NCBI GenBank assembly: GCA_004154925.1
Contig: QJNS01000752.1
Coordinates: 186,001-250,000, forward strand
Source of the DNA: Monosporascus cannonballus
Lineage: Eukaryota > Ascomycota > Sordariomycetes > Xylariales
Direction: 5' to 3'
DNA: 64,000 nucleotides
The translations under genes and the position numbers were made by a program. The notes beneath the pieces are model-generated. The model was given only the letters and a program-made list of their open reading frames with translations. It was not told the origin of the DNA and did no database searches. Positions 12,917 to 25,500 of this stretch are shown here, piece after piece (position 1 is the first letter of the stretch; each line of letters starts with the position of its first letter).

Positions 12917-15900
12917 TTATATATATGTTTATAAATATTAGATATAAATTTAAAATTTGTGTATATTAAAATGATTTGAACATTTTTATTCTAATTAATA
13001 TTATATCTTAATTAAGTAATAAGTAATTTTCTAACTTAATTATTTTATTCTTAATAAATATAACGATTTAAATATATTTCTATATTTTAATTTAATTATT
13101 CTCTTTATTTATTTGTTTCAAATTTAATGACATTAAATAATTTGTAATGTAAACTGATTTATATCTTAAAATCTTTTTGAAATTTCGAAATACACGTCAT
13201 TTCTTTATCGAAAATAATTTTATATAGTAGTCTGAATATATTAAAGATATATTTTTTTAAAAAAAGCTTAAGTAATATATTGATTATTTGTAATTTTTTT
13301 CATAATGTAAAAAATAAATAGATTTCGTAAGTGTGTTAACGATCACGAAAATATTGTCGTAATATATATTTATTGCTAGATTTTCAGATAAAAGAATTAA
13401 TAGTAAAATCTATAATAACCGAATCGCATATTTTTATACGTTAATAATAATTATAATTCTCCGTAAAATTTATACCGTTATCTTTGAACCTTATTACAAA
13501 GGTAATATTATTAGCTTTATTTTATAATAATTTTAAATACGTTAAAATCGTTTAAAAGTTTTATAAATCTCTAAATGTTTTTATAATTAAAATTTAAATA
13601 TATATCGTACTAAATTTATTTAATATCTTTTTAAATGATTTATAATTTAGTTATCTTTTGATTTTTAGATAAATTATAATTGTTGTTTTTTAGGTTTTTA
13701 ATATATATTACATAATATAACCTGTACTAATACAATCTAATATAAATATAATTATTGGTTTATAATAATACCGAATATTATATAATTTATTTTAATTCAT
13801 ATTTCTTGGAAATTGCATTATTTATTTAAAATATCAGTTTAATTTGGTAAGTTTTTTTATAAATAATAACAAAATTAAAGTTTGTCATTTCTTTTATATA
13901 TTGTAATTATTGTTCCATAAATTTTTATTCGTAATAAAATAAATAAGATTTCAACAATTCGTATAAATTTTAACCTAATAACGATTTTCTTAAAAGAAAA
14001 ATTTAGATATTCGAAAAGTTATAATCGCAATTATAAATTCTTTATTTGGAATAACGTAATTAAGTTGGGTTTCTTTGAACTTATTTACAAAGAATACGAT
14101 AAAATATAATTTGTTTTAATTATTTCGTTATCCGATTATTCTACTTAACGCATAATTCGAAATCTCGGTTTTTAGTTCGACAGGGCGTATTAAATCGTAC
14201 TTAATTAATACTGGCTTATTAATAATCGCGTTTTTGATTTTTTAAAACGTTTTTTTATTTATGTCATTTATTTAAACATTTTTTCTTAATAAACTTAATT
14301 AAAATTATAACGATTTTATTAGAGTTTTTAATAAATTTCGTATAATAATTATCGAATCGAGAATACATTTATAACTGTTTAGTTTTCGTTGACATTTATT
14401 GCTCTATTATTATAACGATTCTTGTATGCTTTATCTGGATATAACTTAAAATAATAATATATTCGAGATATTCTATTTATGCAATTAAATTCTTTTTATA
14501 TTAATTAGCAATTTATCCTTTTATAAAGCTTGAAAAACTTTTTAAACGAATTTTTTATATATTGTTTCCGTTTTTAAGTAAGAATATCGTGAAAATAATA
14601 TATGATAAAAATATTAACATATTGTTATAATATATAATTTTTTATCTGTTAAAAAGTTATCAGTATATTCGTAAATCTTATTAACGTAAACAAATATTTG
14701 AATAACTCGTGTTCTGTTTTAAAAATAATTTTATTCGTATTTCTTAATTTTAATAAAATCATATTTATTTTTATTGTCGAACATTATAATTAATTAACTT
14801 CGTAAAATCTGTTTTTTATTTTAATAGTTAACGGTAATAATTTTTAATTTTTAGTAATAGTATCCTTTAATTCATAACAATTAATTCTAAGTTGTAGTTT
14901 ATTATTTCTAAGTATAAGAAATATAAGATATTTTATAGATAATTTCGAAAATCGAATTTATTCTTTTTGCAATCGATATTTTAATATTCTTTAAACGTAT
15001 ATAATATATTTTCGCTAAAGTTATAAATCAGATAAACCTTTGTAAATAAACCCGGTTTTAAAATTATTTTATAATTCTATATATTATATTCGAATAGTTT
15101 CAACTTTAATTGCTTTTTAAAAAGTAATTCCTATTTATAATTTTATAATAATATATTAATTAAAAAAACTATTTTTTGGAATTCTTATTTTAAATCGGTA
15201 TTTAATTATTTAAACTTTAGTTTAATAATAATAATACAATATTATACTTTTAAAAATTGTTTTTACGTTTTACCTTTTTTAAATAAAAAATTTTGTTATA
15301 TTGTAATACTTATATTTATGGTTATTTTAGATCGAATAATGAAATCTTAGGTTTTTTTCTTTTAACTATCGACGAAATATAAAACAAATTTTATTTATCT
15401 AATTTCTTATTATTGTCGTAAACGGAATCTTTATTTTCGATATTCGCAATTATTTAAGGTTTTAACTTATATTTCCATAATAATATAAACTTATTAATAA
15501 TATTTAATAGAATATAATTTTCGTCTAAAGTTCTGTTATCAACTAGTACGATATACTAAATCGTTTTAATTCATATATTTACAGCAATAAAGTTATTAAC
15601 AATTTTTATCGTTGCATTTAAAACCCTTTTTAAGAATTCTTTTTATTTTTTTTTAAAAATACTTTCTTACTTTACAGCTTTTTAATAAATAATCTTTTTC
15701 TTTTCATTTCTTCTCGAATTCATTAAATTTTATTTATATTTTTCTATAATACGTTAAGCTGCTATATGTATTGTCTTTTGCTAACATCTCTATTTTTAAA
15801 TTATATTAATTTTTTTTGAATAACTTAGAACTCTTTGCTTTATTCAGTATATTATTTTTCGTATTATATACGTCGTTTTATTAGGCCTTTCCTAATTTAT

Positions 15901-17452
15901 TATTTTTCTAATAACGTTTTTAAATAAACTCTCGAATCCCTTTTTAAAACTTATTTCCTTTTCAAATTTATAATATATACCAATTAAAAGTACAGGTCTA
16001 TAATAGCCTTCTGATAATATCTTTTTAGGATATACTAAATTAATTCTTTACGAATTAATAATTAAAATAATCGTAAAAATAAAGAAAGTCTTTTTACGGA
16101 CATTATTTTCTTTTTGGCTGACTTTATAAAACTATTTATTTATGGATATCGTTTTATTAGATAATAATTTGTAAATAATATTATTATCGTTTATCGGTTT
16201 TATTTTCTTTGATTTAATTAAGAAAATTGAACGTCTTTTATATATACAGAGAACATCGTAATAAATGGATTTTTTAATTTATTACATATTAAATATATTC
16301 GTTTTTTATAATTTACGGTATATATTTTCCTATATCGATTAAGTATTTCAGCATAAAAATCGTTTATTTATTTTCAAAATATCTTTAATTATTCCTTTAA
16401 AATGTATTATTATTGTTAACCTTTTTTAAGTTAATTTCTTATTTTTTTCGCATTCCGTATCGAACTTTTTATTATAAACGCTCTATTTCGTATAGGACTT
16501 TAAATGTATTATTAATTTATTTATTTTTATTAAATGGTTTTTCGTCTGTGTTAATCAAATATTTCTCCGAAACGGAGGTTGAATTTCTTAGTCGTTAAGG
16601 TTTTTTACAAATACTTTAATAATATCTCATTGTAATATAGTTGTAATACTGTACTTAACTTTTATTTTTACGTTTAACCGTTTCAAATTCTATAAGATCT
16701 AACGTTATGCAATACAATATAAATAATGCATCTGGTTTTTTCTTTAATTAAGTGATTGGTCTATGAGTTTTAAAATATACTATCTCTTTTTTTTCTCTAC
16801 GACGCTCGTATAGTTTATTATTAATTTTAATAATTTCGATAATGCACCGATCCAAGGTTTTAAGTTTTGAAACTTTAATAATTTTATTATTAACGTTATT
16901 TTTAATCTTTTACAAAATATGTTAATTAAGTTATTATTATCGTTATCGATTTACTCTATTTTAGCTATAAAATTCTTAAAGATAATAACGTATTTCGAAA
17001 TAAGTTCCTTTTATTATAACTGAAAAATTTGTTATATTGGCCTTTATTTTTTGTCTGAGCTTTCAAAATTAGTTTTTTTTTTCGAAAATCGTATAACCGA
17101 AAAAAACCTAATGACCTTTTTTTAATCGGCTTTAATATTTTCCAAACAATCTCTTAGAATTAATTTAAACCAATTTAAAACATTTTTTCGAAAAAAATTA
17201 CTATAATAGAAATTTTATTTACAGGCTTATTTAAATCTTAAAAAGAAAAATATATTTATGCTTAAATAAAGAAACTTTTAACGTTTTTCTTTATTGTAAG
17301 GTTAAGATTTTTATCTTTATATCTTAATACAACAATGTAAATTAGAATAACTATTAGCTGGTTTATAAATTATTGGATTTATTTTTTAAACTTTTTAATT
17401 CTAGCCTGGAACTATATAATAACAAAAGGTACATAGGTGCTAATCGACATTT
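12917..17452 (-). mobile_element. RIP-degraded Ty3/gypsy-like retrotransposon, element B copy 2 (internal region)
   Basis: This is a second, more decayed copy of element B on the minus strand, collinear with 250-4,817 plus 12,225-12,493. It runs from the shared LTR to the LTR ending at about 17,878. Short open frames on either strand (for example 16,413-16,598) are chance openings in AT-rich sequence. The element has no intact gene. Confidence 0.6.
14520..14615 (-). pseudogene. Reverse transcriptase core remnant (element B copy 2)
   Basis: The minus strand reads IFIIYYFHDIL, then a stop, then a segment containing YIKNSFKKFFKLYKR. This is the counterpart of the copy 1 reverse-transcriptase core, with the same Y-Y-x-x-D-I and Y-I-x(4)-K spacing. 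It has at least one stop and loss of the first catalytic Asp. Confidence 0.55.
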
Positions 17453-17878
17453 TAAGTTAAGTGATATTAAAGTTTTAATAATATTATTAAATAAAAACTT
17501 ATAACGAATAACGATAAAAAGATTTAATTAATTATTAAACCTAAATCGTACGAGTTTACATTCATGGAAATATGGTAAGATTTTAAATGATAAATATAAT
17601 AATTAATTACGTTTCGTAATACTGAAAACGTTATAGATAACGAATTATTATTATACGCTATTATTATCTGAATTATAGAAATAACGAACGTATAAATCCT
17701 ATATAAATTAATTATTTTCCCATTAAATCTTGAAATCATTACAGATTTAATTCCATTGGATACGATTAGTTCTGTATGGATTTATTTGGATTTTGTTATC
17801 AAAAGAGACCCAAATTATGTAACCTTTCTATATAGGTCCGACCGTTCTTGCGATCCGGTCTTGGCCTAGGTCGTAACA
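17453..17878 (-). repeat. 5' LTR of element B copy 2
   Basis: This is the right-hand LTR of copy 2. On the minus strand it begins TGTTACGACCTAGGCC, the TGTTAC-type start common in fungal Ty3/gypsy LTRs. It is the last recognisable repeat before the GC-rich island. Confidence 0.6.
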
Positions 17879-18780
17879 GATAAAAATCCGAAATATACTA
17901 TTTTACGTATTTTTTTAATATAGAATTAATTAGATAAGTGATTAAATATGCAAATTGCGTTAAAGAGTTGTGGTATAGATGGCTTCAAAAATGGGTGGCG
18001 CGTTTTTTGGAGGGGGAAGGTGGGAAGGGGAGGGAGTGTTCCGACTTAACAGGCGATAGCGGACTATTCGCCTCGATGAGCGACAACATAGACCCGGGAG
18101 TCAATGGTAAAAGGCCTTGGTCCGCACACGACCCATGGCTGGCATCTTAACGTGAGGCATATGAGCTGGCCCTGAGGTGTCTATGAATTTATGTAGCCTA
18201 TTCGCGCAAATCGTGACATCCAAAGAAACGTCCCCATGCTTGAACAAATGTCGTAACAAGACCCTGGCCTTTTGTTTAGTCTGTCCCAACCGAGCTCACT
18301 GGCTTCGGCTTAGCAAAGCTTGTCGATTTGGACCCACTTACCCGATGCCTGGTCTGTATACCCTAGGTGGGAAGATCGCCGAAGAAGTTAGGGAAGCTGG
18401 GGCAAATGGAGGCGTCAGGGATGAGAAGCCTACTACCCATGCGAGCGTGTGAGCGAGGATTGCATGAGCGGAGACGATCGGGAGCGAATAGTTCTAATCA
18501 GCATGTTGTCCAAGCTCGCCCCTCAATACCCACTGAACACAACTTGCCACGATCTTTAGAGGAAGTGGACGGGCGAAAGAGGCGGCATGTATTACTGATA
18601 ATACCCTTGACCGCCACACCCGATGCACCATTCCTCCGCCTACCATGAGCTCCCTTCACGAACCGAGCTAGAGCCTATGGGCAGCTGAAAGAAGACAACT
18701 CGAAAGTCTTTCCAACGCCGTCATAGTTAGCTATCGTTGTGCGGTTTGCTAAGCCCCTACTTGCCGATAACGCGCCGCGG
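17879..18780. other. Compartment boundary and non-coding DNA
   Basis: About 55 bases of AT-rich flank follow the LTR. Composition then switches within a few tens of bases to GC-balanced DNA. Short open frames here (for example 17,938-18,150 and 18,177-18,452) overlap on opposite strands and show no recognisable motif, so I did not call them as genes. A phrase around 18,675-18,715 (ARAYGQLKEDNSKV) could be a further upstream scrap of the decayed gene that follows. Apart from the G-rich tract listed separately, I see nothing else. Confidence 0.5.
18012..18034 (+). other. Putative G-quadruplex motif
   Basis: Four G runs (5, 3, 4 and 3 long) are separated by loops of 5, 2 and 1 bases, which fits the G3+N1-7 pattern on the plus strand. 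It lies about 75 bases inside the GC-rich side of the composition boundary. Confidence 0.5.
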
Positions 18781-20453
18781 ACTCCCTCAACACCAGAGAT
18801 TGAGCTCGATGCGCTTCTCCAAAAGCAGAAGCTAGAAATGGCTCCAAGATCGGATCTCCGACGCGTTGACGGAACTCAACCTTTTGCTTAGGAAAGTCAC
18901 CCCCGGCAACAAAGTGCTCTGGTATATTCGCGGCAGAGTGGTAAATGAAGGCAATTCAGACTCTGGAGGTTCAGGCTCTGATGGCTAAGGCTCTGGATCC
19001 GGCGGCCTTGACCTCGGAGACCTTCCTGGCCTCGGCGATCTGGTCGGATTCTCGAGGGCCTGACCGAGACTATCACGCAGTTAGGCAACCTTATAGGTTA
19101 TATCTTGACCACCTAACAACTATTGCGCCACTAGTTCTTAAAGGTTCTCCATCATGGCATGGCATGTCTAGCCGAGACGCTTCGGCCTCTTATCCCCGCG
19201 ATCACCAGAAGCATCCTCAAGAAGACGGAGCTGCTGCTCGGCTTGGTCTCTTCCCTGGATCTAGAAAGCATCGTAGACGTTGCCAAGGACATCGACCTGA
19301 AAGCCATACTAGATGCTCTCTCGTCAGCCTGAAACAATCGAGGGCCCCGTGACCGTACTGAAAAATGCCGGTGGGCCGCCGACCTGGGATACCATCGACC
19401 CGCTCGGGACGGTGCTTTCTAGCGTGCAGCCACTTATCGACAGTCTGAGTAAGGTCGACCTACGGGGTCTCTTCAGGGCGGTCGAGTCACTGCTGACTCC
19501 TAGTCGGTGAAGGTCTCGTAGAGCTTATGGACAACGCAGAGGACTTGTTGACAGCTCAATCCGTCAACCAGCCCAAGACCCTGATATTGGGGGCTGCCCC
19601 CTTACTGGCGGCTCTCGGCAACATCAACTTAGAAAGCCTGATTGATCAAGTGAAATCTCTTCTGAATTCCCTAAGCGAGATCGATTTGACTGGCCCCAAA
19701 CACCAGGCACAGCGCCTTCTGGGCTTGTTTAGGAAAGTGAGACCCTGGGGGTCTTCTGGAGAAGGTGGCCCCCATCTTGGATGCTGTTGACAAGATAGGC
19801 ATAGTCGGACTGATCCAGAAAATCACACCAAGTCTAATTCTCTGGGAGATTTCATTCTAGAACGCCTGGCGGACAAGATAACGCTCCTTGTGGATGCCGC
19901 GGGTCAGATCGACTTGGCTGAACTGATTGGACATACCACCCCGATCCTGAACACGGTCAGCAAAATTGACCTGGGGAGCATCTTCGACGCAGGCCCTCCG
20001 CTCCTGTCGCCCCCATCCGTCGACAGACTCACGAGGCTCGTCAGCAACGCCGAGCTGCTACTCACACGTGACTTCGCCAACGACATGCAGACCATCCTCG
20101 GCGGCGCGGCGCCGGTGGTTGGGGCTATCAAGTGGGTCGACATTGCGAGCCACCTGGAGCGGGCGAGGCCGCTCCTCGGCGCCCTCGATCGCATTGACAT
20201 TGATGGCATCATGGACCAGATCGCGCCCCTGAACACGCCGCAGCCTGTCAAGGGCGTTGTGACCGCGCCGGGTAACGCAGAGAGCCTTCTGACCTCTGCT
20301 TTCATCTCGCAGAAGACCGAGCTGAGAGGCCATGCTACGCCGGTAAATTATACGCTAGTCCAGTCCACTCATTACCCGATGCCGCATTCGAATCTTCTCG
20401 AGATTACGCTTGCTCACAGATTTGATAAAGACTCCCCTTCGCGTGTTGCTTGA
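18781..20453 (+). pseudogene. Decayed gene for a leucine-rich 19-residue-repeat protein
   Basis: Protein-like sequence runs through all three plus frames, joined by frameshifts and stops. From about 18,781 it reads TPSTPEIELDALLQKQKLEM, shifts to LQDRISDALTELNLLLRKVT, and then enters a Gly/Ser stretch (GNSDSGGSGSDG, a stop, GSGSGGLDLGDLPGLGDL). From 19,230 to 20,305 repeats of about 19 residues follow, with the pattern IDLxxLIxxxxPLLxxLxK. Examples are INLESLIDQVKSLLNSLSE, IDLAELIGHTTPILNTVSK and VDIASHLERARPLLGALDR. A single-base slip near 19,745 separates LLGLFRKV from LLEKVAPILDAVDKIG, and a stop ends that frame near 19,860. The longest open piece is 19,890-20,453. The repeats are amphipathic. 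I do not recognise the family and assign no function. The damage is indels and stops rather than AT-shift, so it is not RIP. A badly modelled multi-exon gene is the alternative, but in-frame repeats broken by one-base slips argue against it. Confidence 0.6.
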
Positions 20454-22567
20454 TAATTGAAACCTTACCAAGCTAGGAGGGTTTAGAGAGTGGGGACGCA
20501 AGAAGGAGAAGTCTAACAGCGATGAAAGGTATGGAATCTGGATGTAATGTGTTTTTTTTCAGTGATGCGGAGCGTAATCAAGATATGAATGGATCTCGTC
20601 TAGAAGGGTCTCTGGGGGCAGCACGCAAGGAGATTGACTGGCAGGGTCCATATCCCAACAACACAGACGTCCATATACTTACGGCCGCGAGCACCGTAAC
20701 TACATGCGGACATTCGGACTATTCTCACAAGGACATGCCATAGTAGGATAGAGTAAACTTCAGAGGTCGTCATGAATTGACAGGGTTATAGATGCAGCCA
20801 CCATTGCTATACGGCGTCACTGCGCTCAAATGGTTGGCTCGGTATTTAGATCTGATCTCTCCTGTGCTGCAGAGATTCGGCTGGCCAACGGTAGCAGCTA
20901 GATGTTAAGACAGCTAATCGGATGACACAAATGCTAACGGGCCCGCTCGCCCCTCGAGCCGCCCCACTTTCGGCATGTGCATGAGCGTTCCGGTGAGAGT
21001 ATGGTATGCAGGAAACAACTACGAAATAATGGGGATTGGTTTTTAGACGGGGATATTGCATGCTGTTGATCCATACAGATGCTACGTTGGTGACCGGGGG
21101 TACGGAGCCATTTAGGCACACCAAGGCAAGTTTCACGACGCCAGATGACCGCATTTGGAAGATCATTCCTAGGAGAGCATATGTGGGGTTGTGTCGATAA
21201 AGGTGCTGTTCGGTTAGCCAGCTTCAATTGAAACCGCCTGACAGTGCAGAATGGAGCTGCACTTTTTAACTTCTCCTTGCATATACTCGATTGCCGAGAA
21301 TAACATGGTATGAATGCGAGATATACGGGGTACAGTGAGTCATCTCAGGTGCTTGCCTGCTTGTTTCGAGCTACGCATTAAGGAGATACCTAGCGAGGTA
21401 GTGACTACGTCGGTTGATTAGAGATATGGAGGTGGGTTTCGCTTGTTTAACGGAATATAAGGCTGTGCTATATAGGCAGACAAGGTGGAGTGAAAACGGT
21501 AACCGCATATCTTCGCATATGATTCTCAAAGTCCAGTCGAGAAGAAGTTATACATGGAGAAAGCAGATAGATGAATTCACGTACCTACCTATGCTTCGTG
21601 ACTTCCTGAATGGATGCATGCGGGACCAATCACGTCGGCCTCTGGGCCCCGAAAGCGGAAGTGGCTTTGCGTGAGCTTCCAGCTCCGACTAACAATGAAC
21701 CTTGAGGGCCTCCGATGCCTAGGTGCCTCTGGACAAGATACTCCGATGGCCCAAGCTCCCTCTATCGGCCCAACCTCGTGCAAACTGCGGACATGCACGT
21801 ATGGTTGCAGATTGCATATAGATACTTGAGAAGTTGGTAGGTACGGAGTACTGCCTGATTATGCGAAGTAAGCGGCGGTCAAGATGTTTGTTGTCATTGC
21901 CGGTGAGGGTTCCCAAGCTCAAGGAGTTCAGGGTCAGGAACCAAAGACGGTCTGAATCGACTTCTGTTGCCCCACTCCCCCACTTCTGTATGATGTAGTT
22001 TGGGTTCTGACGATTTCTCTAACGGGTGTAGATCCACGGCGAACTGTAACAAGTTAGCTCTCTCATCTTCAACAGCCTCAAGTACCTGAACACGACGCAG
22101 CTAAGTCTTGTGCACAAGGTAGGCTCATGTTGCCTGCATTGGAGCTAAGCTAGTGTTCTCCAACGTACTCTCTTCCTAGCACTCGCATGGCTAGTGGGTT
22201 GTGTATGTTTTCTTGCTGGTCTCTGCTGCCGATTGTGAATTCTTATCTATCGACTTACTCGCCTCTTTTTCCCTCTCCATTCGCCGTCTTCCGTCCATAA
22301 TCATCCTATCGACACCTACATTGAAGTAGTCAGGGCGGGAGGAACACCAAAGAGGCGTTACAGTTCCTTTTCGCACTCCTCCTTGGTATTCCTGGAATTT
22401 AATACCGTTATTCCTCAGCTGCCGCATTTTTCTTGGGACAGCCACTCACTTTATTGCTACCGGTGATATCATAAGCCATTTCCCTTATCCTTCCTTGTTT
22501 GCCCGCCACTTCTGCCGCCAGCTGCTTAGCTGGGTGAAGCTTGCGGGCATAAGAGCAACACCACAAC
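20454..22567. other. Intergenic DNA upstream of the ABC transporter
   Basis: This is GC-balanced DNA without a supportable gene. Small open frames (20,522-20,743 on plus; 20,846-21,227 and 22,191-22,728 on minus) overlap each other or the transporter's first exon, and carry no known motif. A phrase near 22,067-22,112 (IFNSLKYLNTTQLSLVHK followed by GTAGGC) could be an exon scrap but is too short to call. The transporter's promoter must lie in the right part. I saw no convincing TATA or binding site. Confidence 0.5.
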
Positions 22568-25500
22568 ATGAGCAGCTTCAAACACACCGACGGCAATGAC
22601 GGCGGCTTCGCATCCTGTCGGTGGCCCGTATGGGAAGTCGACGATTTCACCACATGCTTCCAGATAGAGTAAGTCTTGCCAGTCCCAGTTGTTCTCCCGT
22701 CGTGCCAGGTAGAGCCAATAGATTGCAATATCAGTGTTCTCTTGTCTCAGTATGCGACGCCATCCTCGTTACTGACTTGTACCACTCCGACCTGATAGCT
22801 ACCTTAAAATCCTTTTCCCGCTGGTCATAATATGCCTATCCCTTCTTCACCTCATAGCGCAAGCCATCCACCGCCGTGTCAACGCAAGAAGGGCCGCCGA
22901 TTACCACGAAATTCCGAACCACAACAATCACACAGAATTACCACCTGATGAGGAGGATTCGTTAAGCACGAGTGAAGAGGGAGAGGGATTGTCTATCGCC
23001 GCAGCGGGTGGAGGCCACCTCGCACTCGTCCGGACCACTACCAAGGGCTCCATTGTCCAGGCCGATACACCCCGTGGCGAGAAGCTGTTGGTCGTACTGG
23101 AGGAGCTTGCGATACTCGGGCTGGTGGTTACTAACGTCGTTGCCCTCGTGACCGACACCTATGATGGCCGGGGCAGGTTTGCAGCTATCGCGGGTGCGCT
23201 TACCTGGGCTTACACGCTGGTTCTCGCCTCGCTCCGCCTATTTCTGGGAAACACCAAATGGCGAGTCCCGCGGTTATGGAACCACACCGCCACCATCTAT
23301 GGCTTCCAATGGCTGTTCACCCTGGTTCTATTTCGCTCCGTCCTCGTCCGCCCAAGCTCCAGGCTTACCCAGATTCTTATCATCCTCGAGTTCTGCCTAA
23401 CGACTTTCTTGTTCGGGGTGGCTATGACCACTAGGAAGGGCAACAAGACCGTCGTCCTGGAATGGGAGGGTGACATTGAACCCTCACGCGAACCTCTGGC
23501 TTCTCTATTTTCTCTGTTGACATTCTCGTGGATTGATCCCCTGCTCTTGCAAGGCTTCAGGGAACCGCTTGAGCTCAAGCACGTGTGGAATCTCATACCG
23601 CGCGACAAGGCCGCCAACGTCCTCGCCGATTACCGTCAGGTCCAGAAGACAACCATTCTGGCACTGCATTTGTTGAAGTACTTCAGTGGTATGGTGGCTT
23701 TGCAGTGTCTTTGGGCTGTTCTGGCTGGCTTCCTGACCTTCGCGCCGACCCTCTTGCTCAAGGCAATTCTCGAGTGTGTTGAGACGTTCGACATGGTCGA
23801 TGCGCTTGACGCGCCGACACGCACCCCAATCAATGTGCTGTGGCTGTATGTTATTCTTCTCCCGGTCACGGATGTCATTCGATCCATCGCCGACGGTCAG
23901 GCCTTGTGGATTGGCCGCAAAATCTGCATTCGCATCCGTGCCATAATTATAGGAGAGATATACGCCAAGGCACTACGTCGAAAAGCAGCTAGTGGCAAGG
24001 ATAAGCCTCTTGATGACGCAGACAAGAAGGACGGTGCCAAGGAGACCAAACTCGACAGGATCAAGAGGTTTTTACGGCTTAAGAAAAGTGACAAGAAGGC
24101 TGATGGTCGAAGCACGGAAGGCTCAACCGATGGGGACACTGCTACGAAAGATCCGACCGAGGAGGGAGACGAGCAGGCTAATCTGGGAACCATCATCAAT
24201 TTGATGTCGGTGGATAGCTTCAAGGTCTCTGAAGTGACGGCTTATCTACATTTCCTGTGTGCGAGTGCGCCCACTCAACTCACCGTGTCTATCGTGCTCC
24301 TCTGGCGCGTCATGGGCAAAAGTTCCATTCCCGGCCTTGTAGTGATGGTGTTACTGCTCCCTATAAACATTATCCTTGCCAAAGCCTTTGGTTACACCCA
24401 GAAAAAGATTATGAAAGCCACGGATAAACGAATTCACACGACGAACGAAGTCCTGCAGAACATCCGGATCATAAAGTATTTCGCCTGGGAACGTCGCTTC
24501 AGCGCCATTGTCGACGAGAAGAGGACTGCCGAACTCAAGGCTCTAAGAACACGCTATATCATCTGGTCGATCGCTGTTGCTATCTGGAACACGGTCCCGG
24601 TTGTTATCTCGTTCTTCTCTTTCCTAGTCTACACCAAGGTCGAACAGAAACCGTTATATCCGTCTATTGCTTTCACAGCCATCTCGTTATTTTTGCTTCT
24701 GAGAGTCCCGCTGGACCAGATAGGGGACATGATAGCACACGTGCAAGAGGCAAAAGTATCGGTTGATCGAGTTGAGAACTTTTTGGGCGAGGATGAGACA
24801 GAAAAGTACGAGCAGTTGGGCACCGACAACCTCGACGAACAGGGAAACAGGGTCATTGGCTTCAGAGACGCTACCTTCATCTGGGGAGCGAGGAACGCCG
24901 CGGCCGAGGATGGGACACTGGCCTTCCGCCTTCTGGACCTCAATGTCGACTTCAAGATCGGAAAGCTCAATATAATTTGCGGCCCAACCGGCTCTGGAAA
25001 GACCTCAATGCTCATGGCCCTGCTTGGGGAGATGACATTAACCAAGGGTAAGGTGTATCTCCCAGGCGGGAGAAGCCGTGAGGATGTTCGACCTGATCCG
25101 GAGACGGGTCTCACCGAAACATGTGCCTACGTGGCCCAGACTGCTTGGTTGGTGAATGCCAACATCAGGGAAAACATCTTGTTCTCTACCCCCTACGACG
25201 AGAAAAGATACAAGGACGTTATTATTGCCTGTGCGTTGGAGCGCGACCTGGATATCCTCGACAACGGCGACGAGACCCAGGTTGGTGAGAATGGTATCTC
25301 TCTATCCGGTGGCCAGAAACAGCGTATTTCTTTGGCTCGTGCCGTATATTCGAACTCCCGCCATCTGCTTCTTGACGACTGTCTCAGCGCCGTCGATTCA
25401 CATACCGCGAAGTGGATCTTCAATAACTGCATTAATGGACCACTCATGAAAGGCCGAACATGCATACTCGTTACTCACAATACTACTCTCTGCGCCCCCT

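Noticed and set aside
17524..17739. 71-codon minus-strand frame near the left edge of the island
   Set aside because: It lies wholly within the element B LTR and has no protein similarity I can see.
22191..22728. Minus-strand frames of 84 and 106 codons overlapping the transporter's first exon
   Set aside because: They overlap each other and exon 1 on the opposite strand, have no motif, and look like chance openings.
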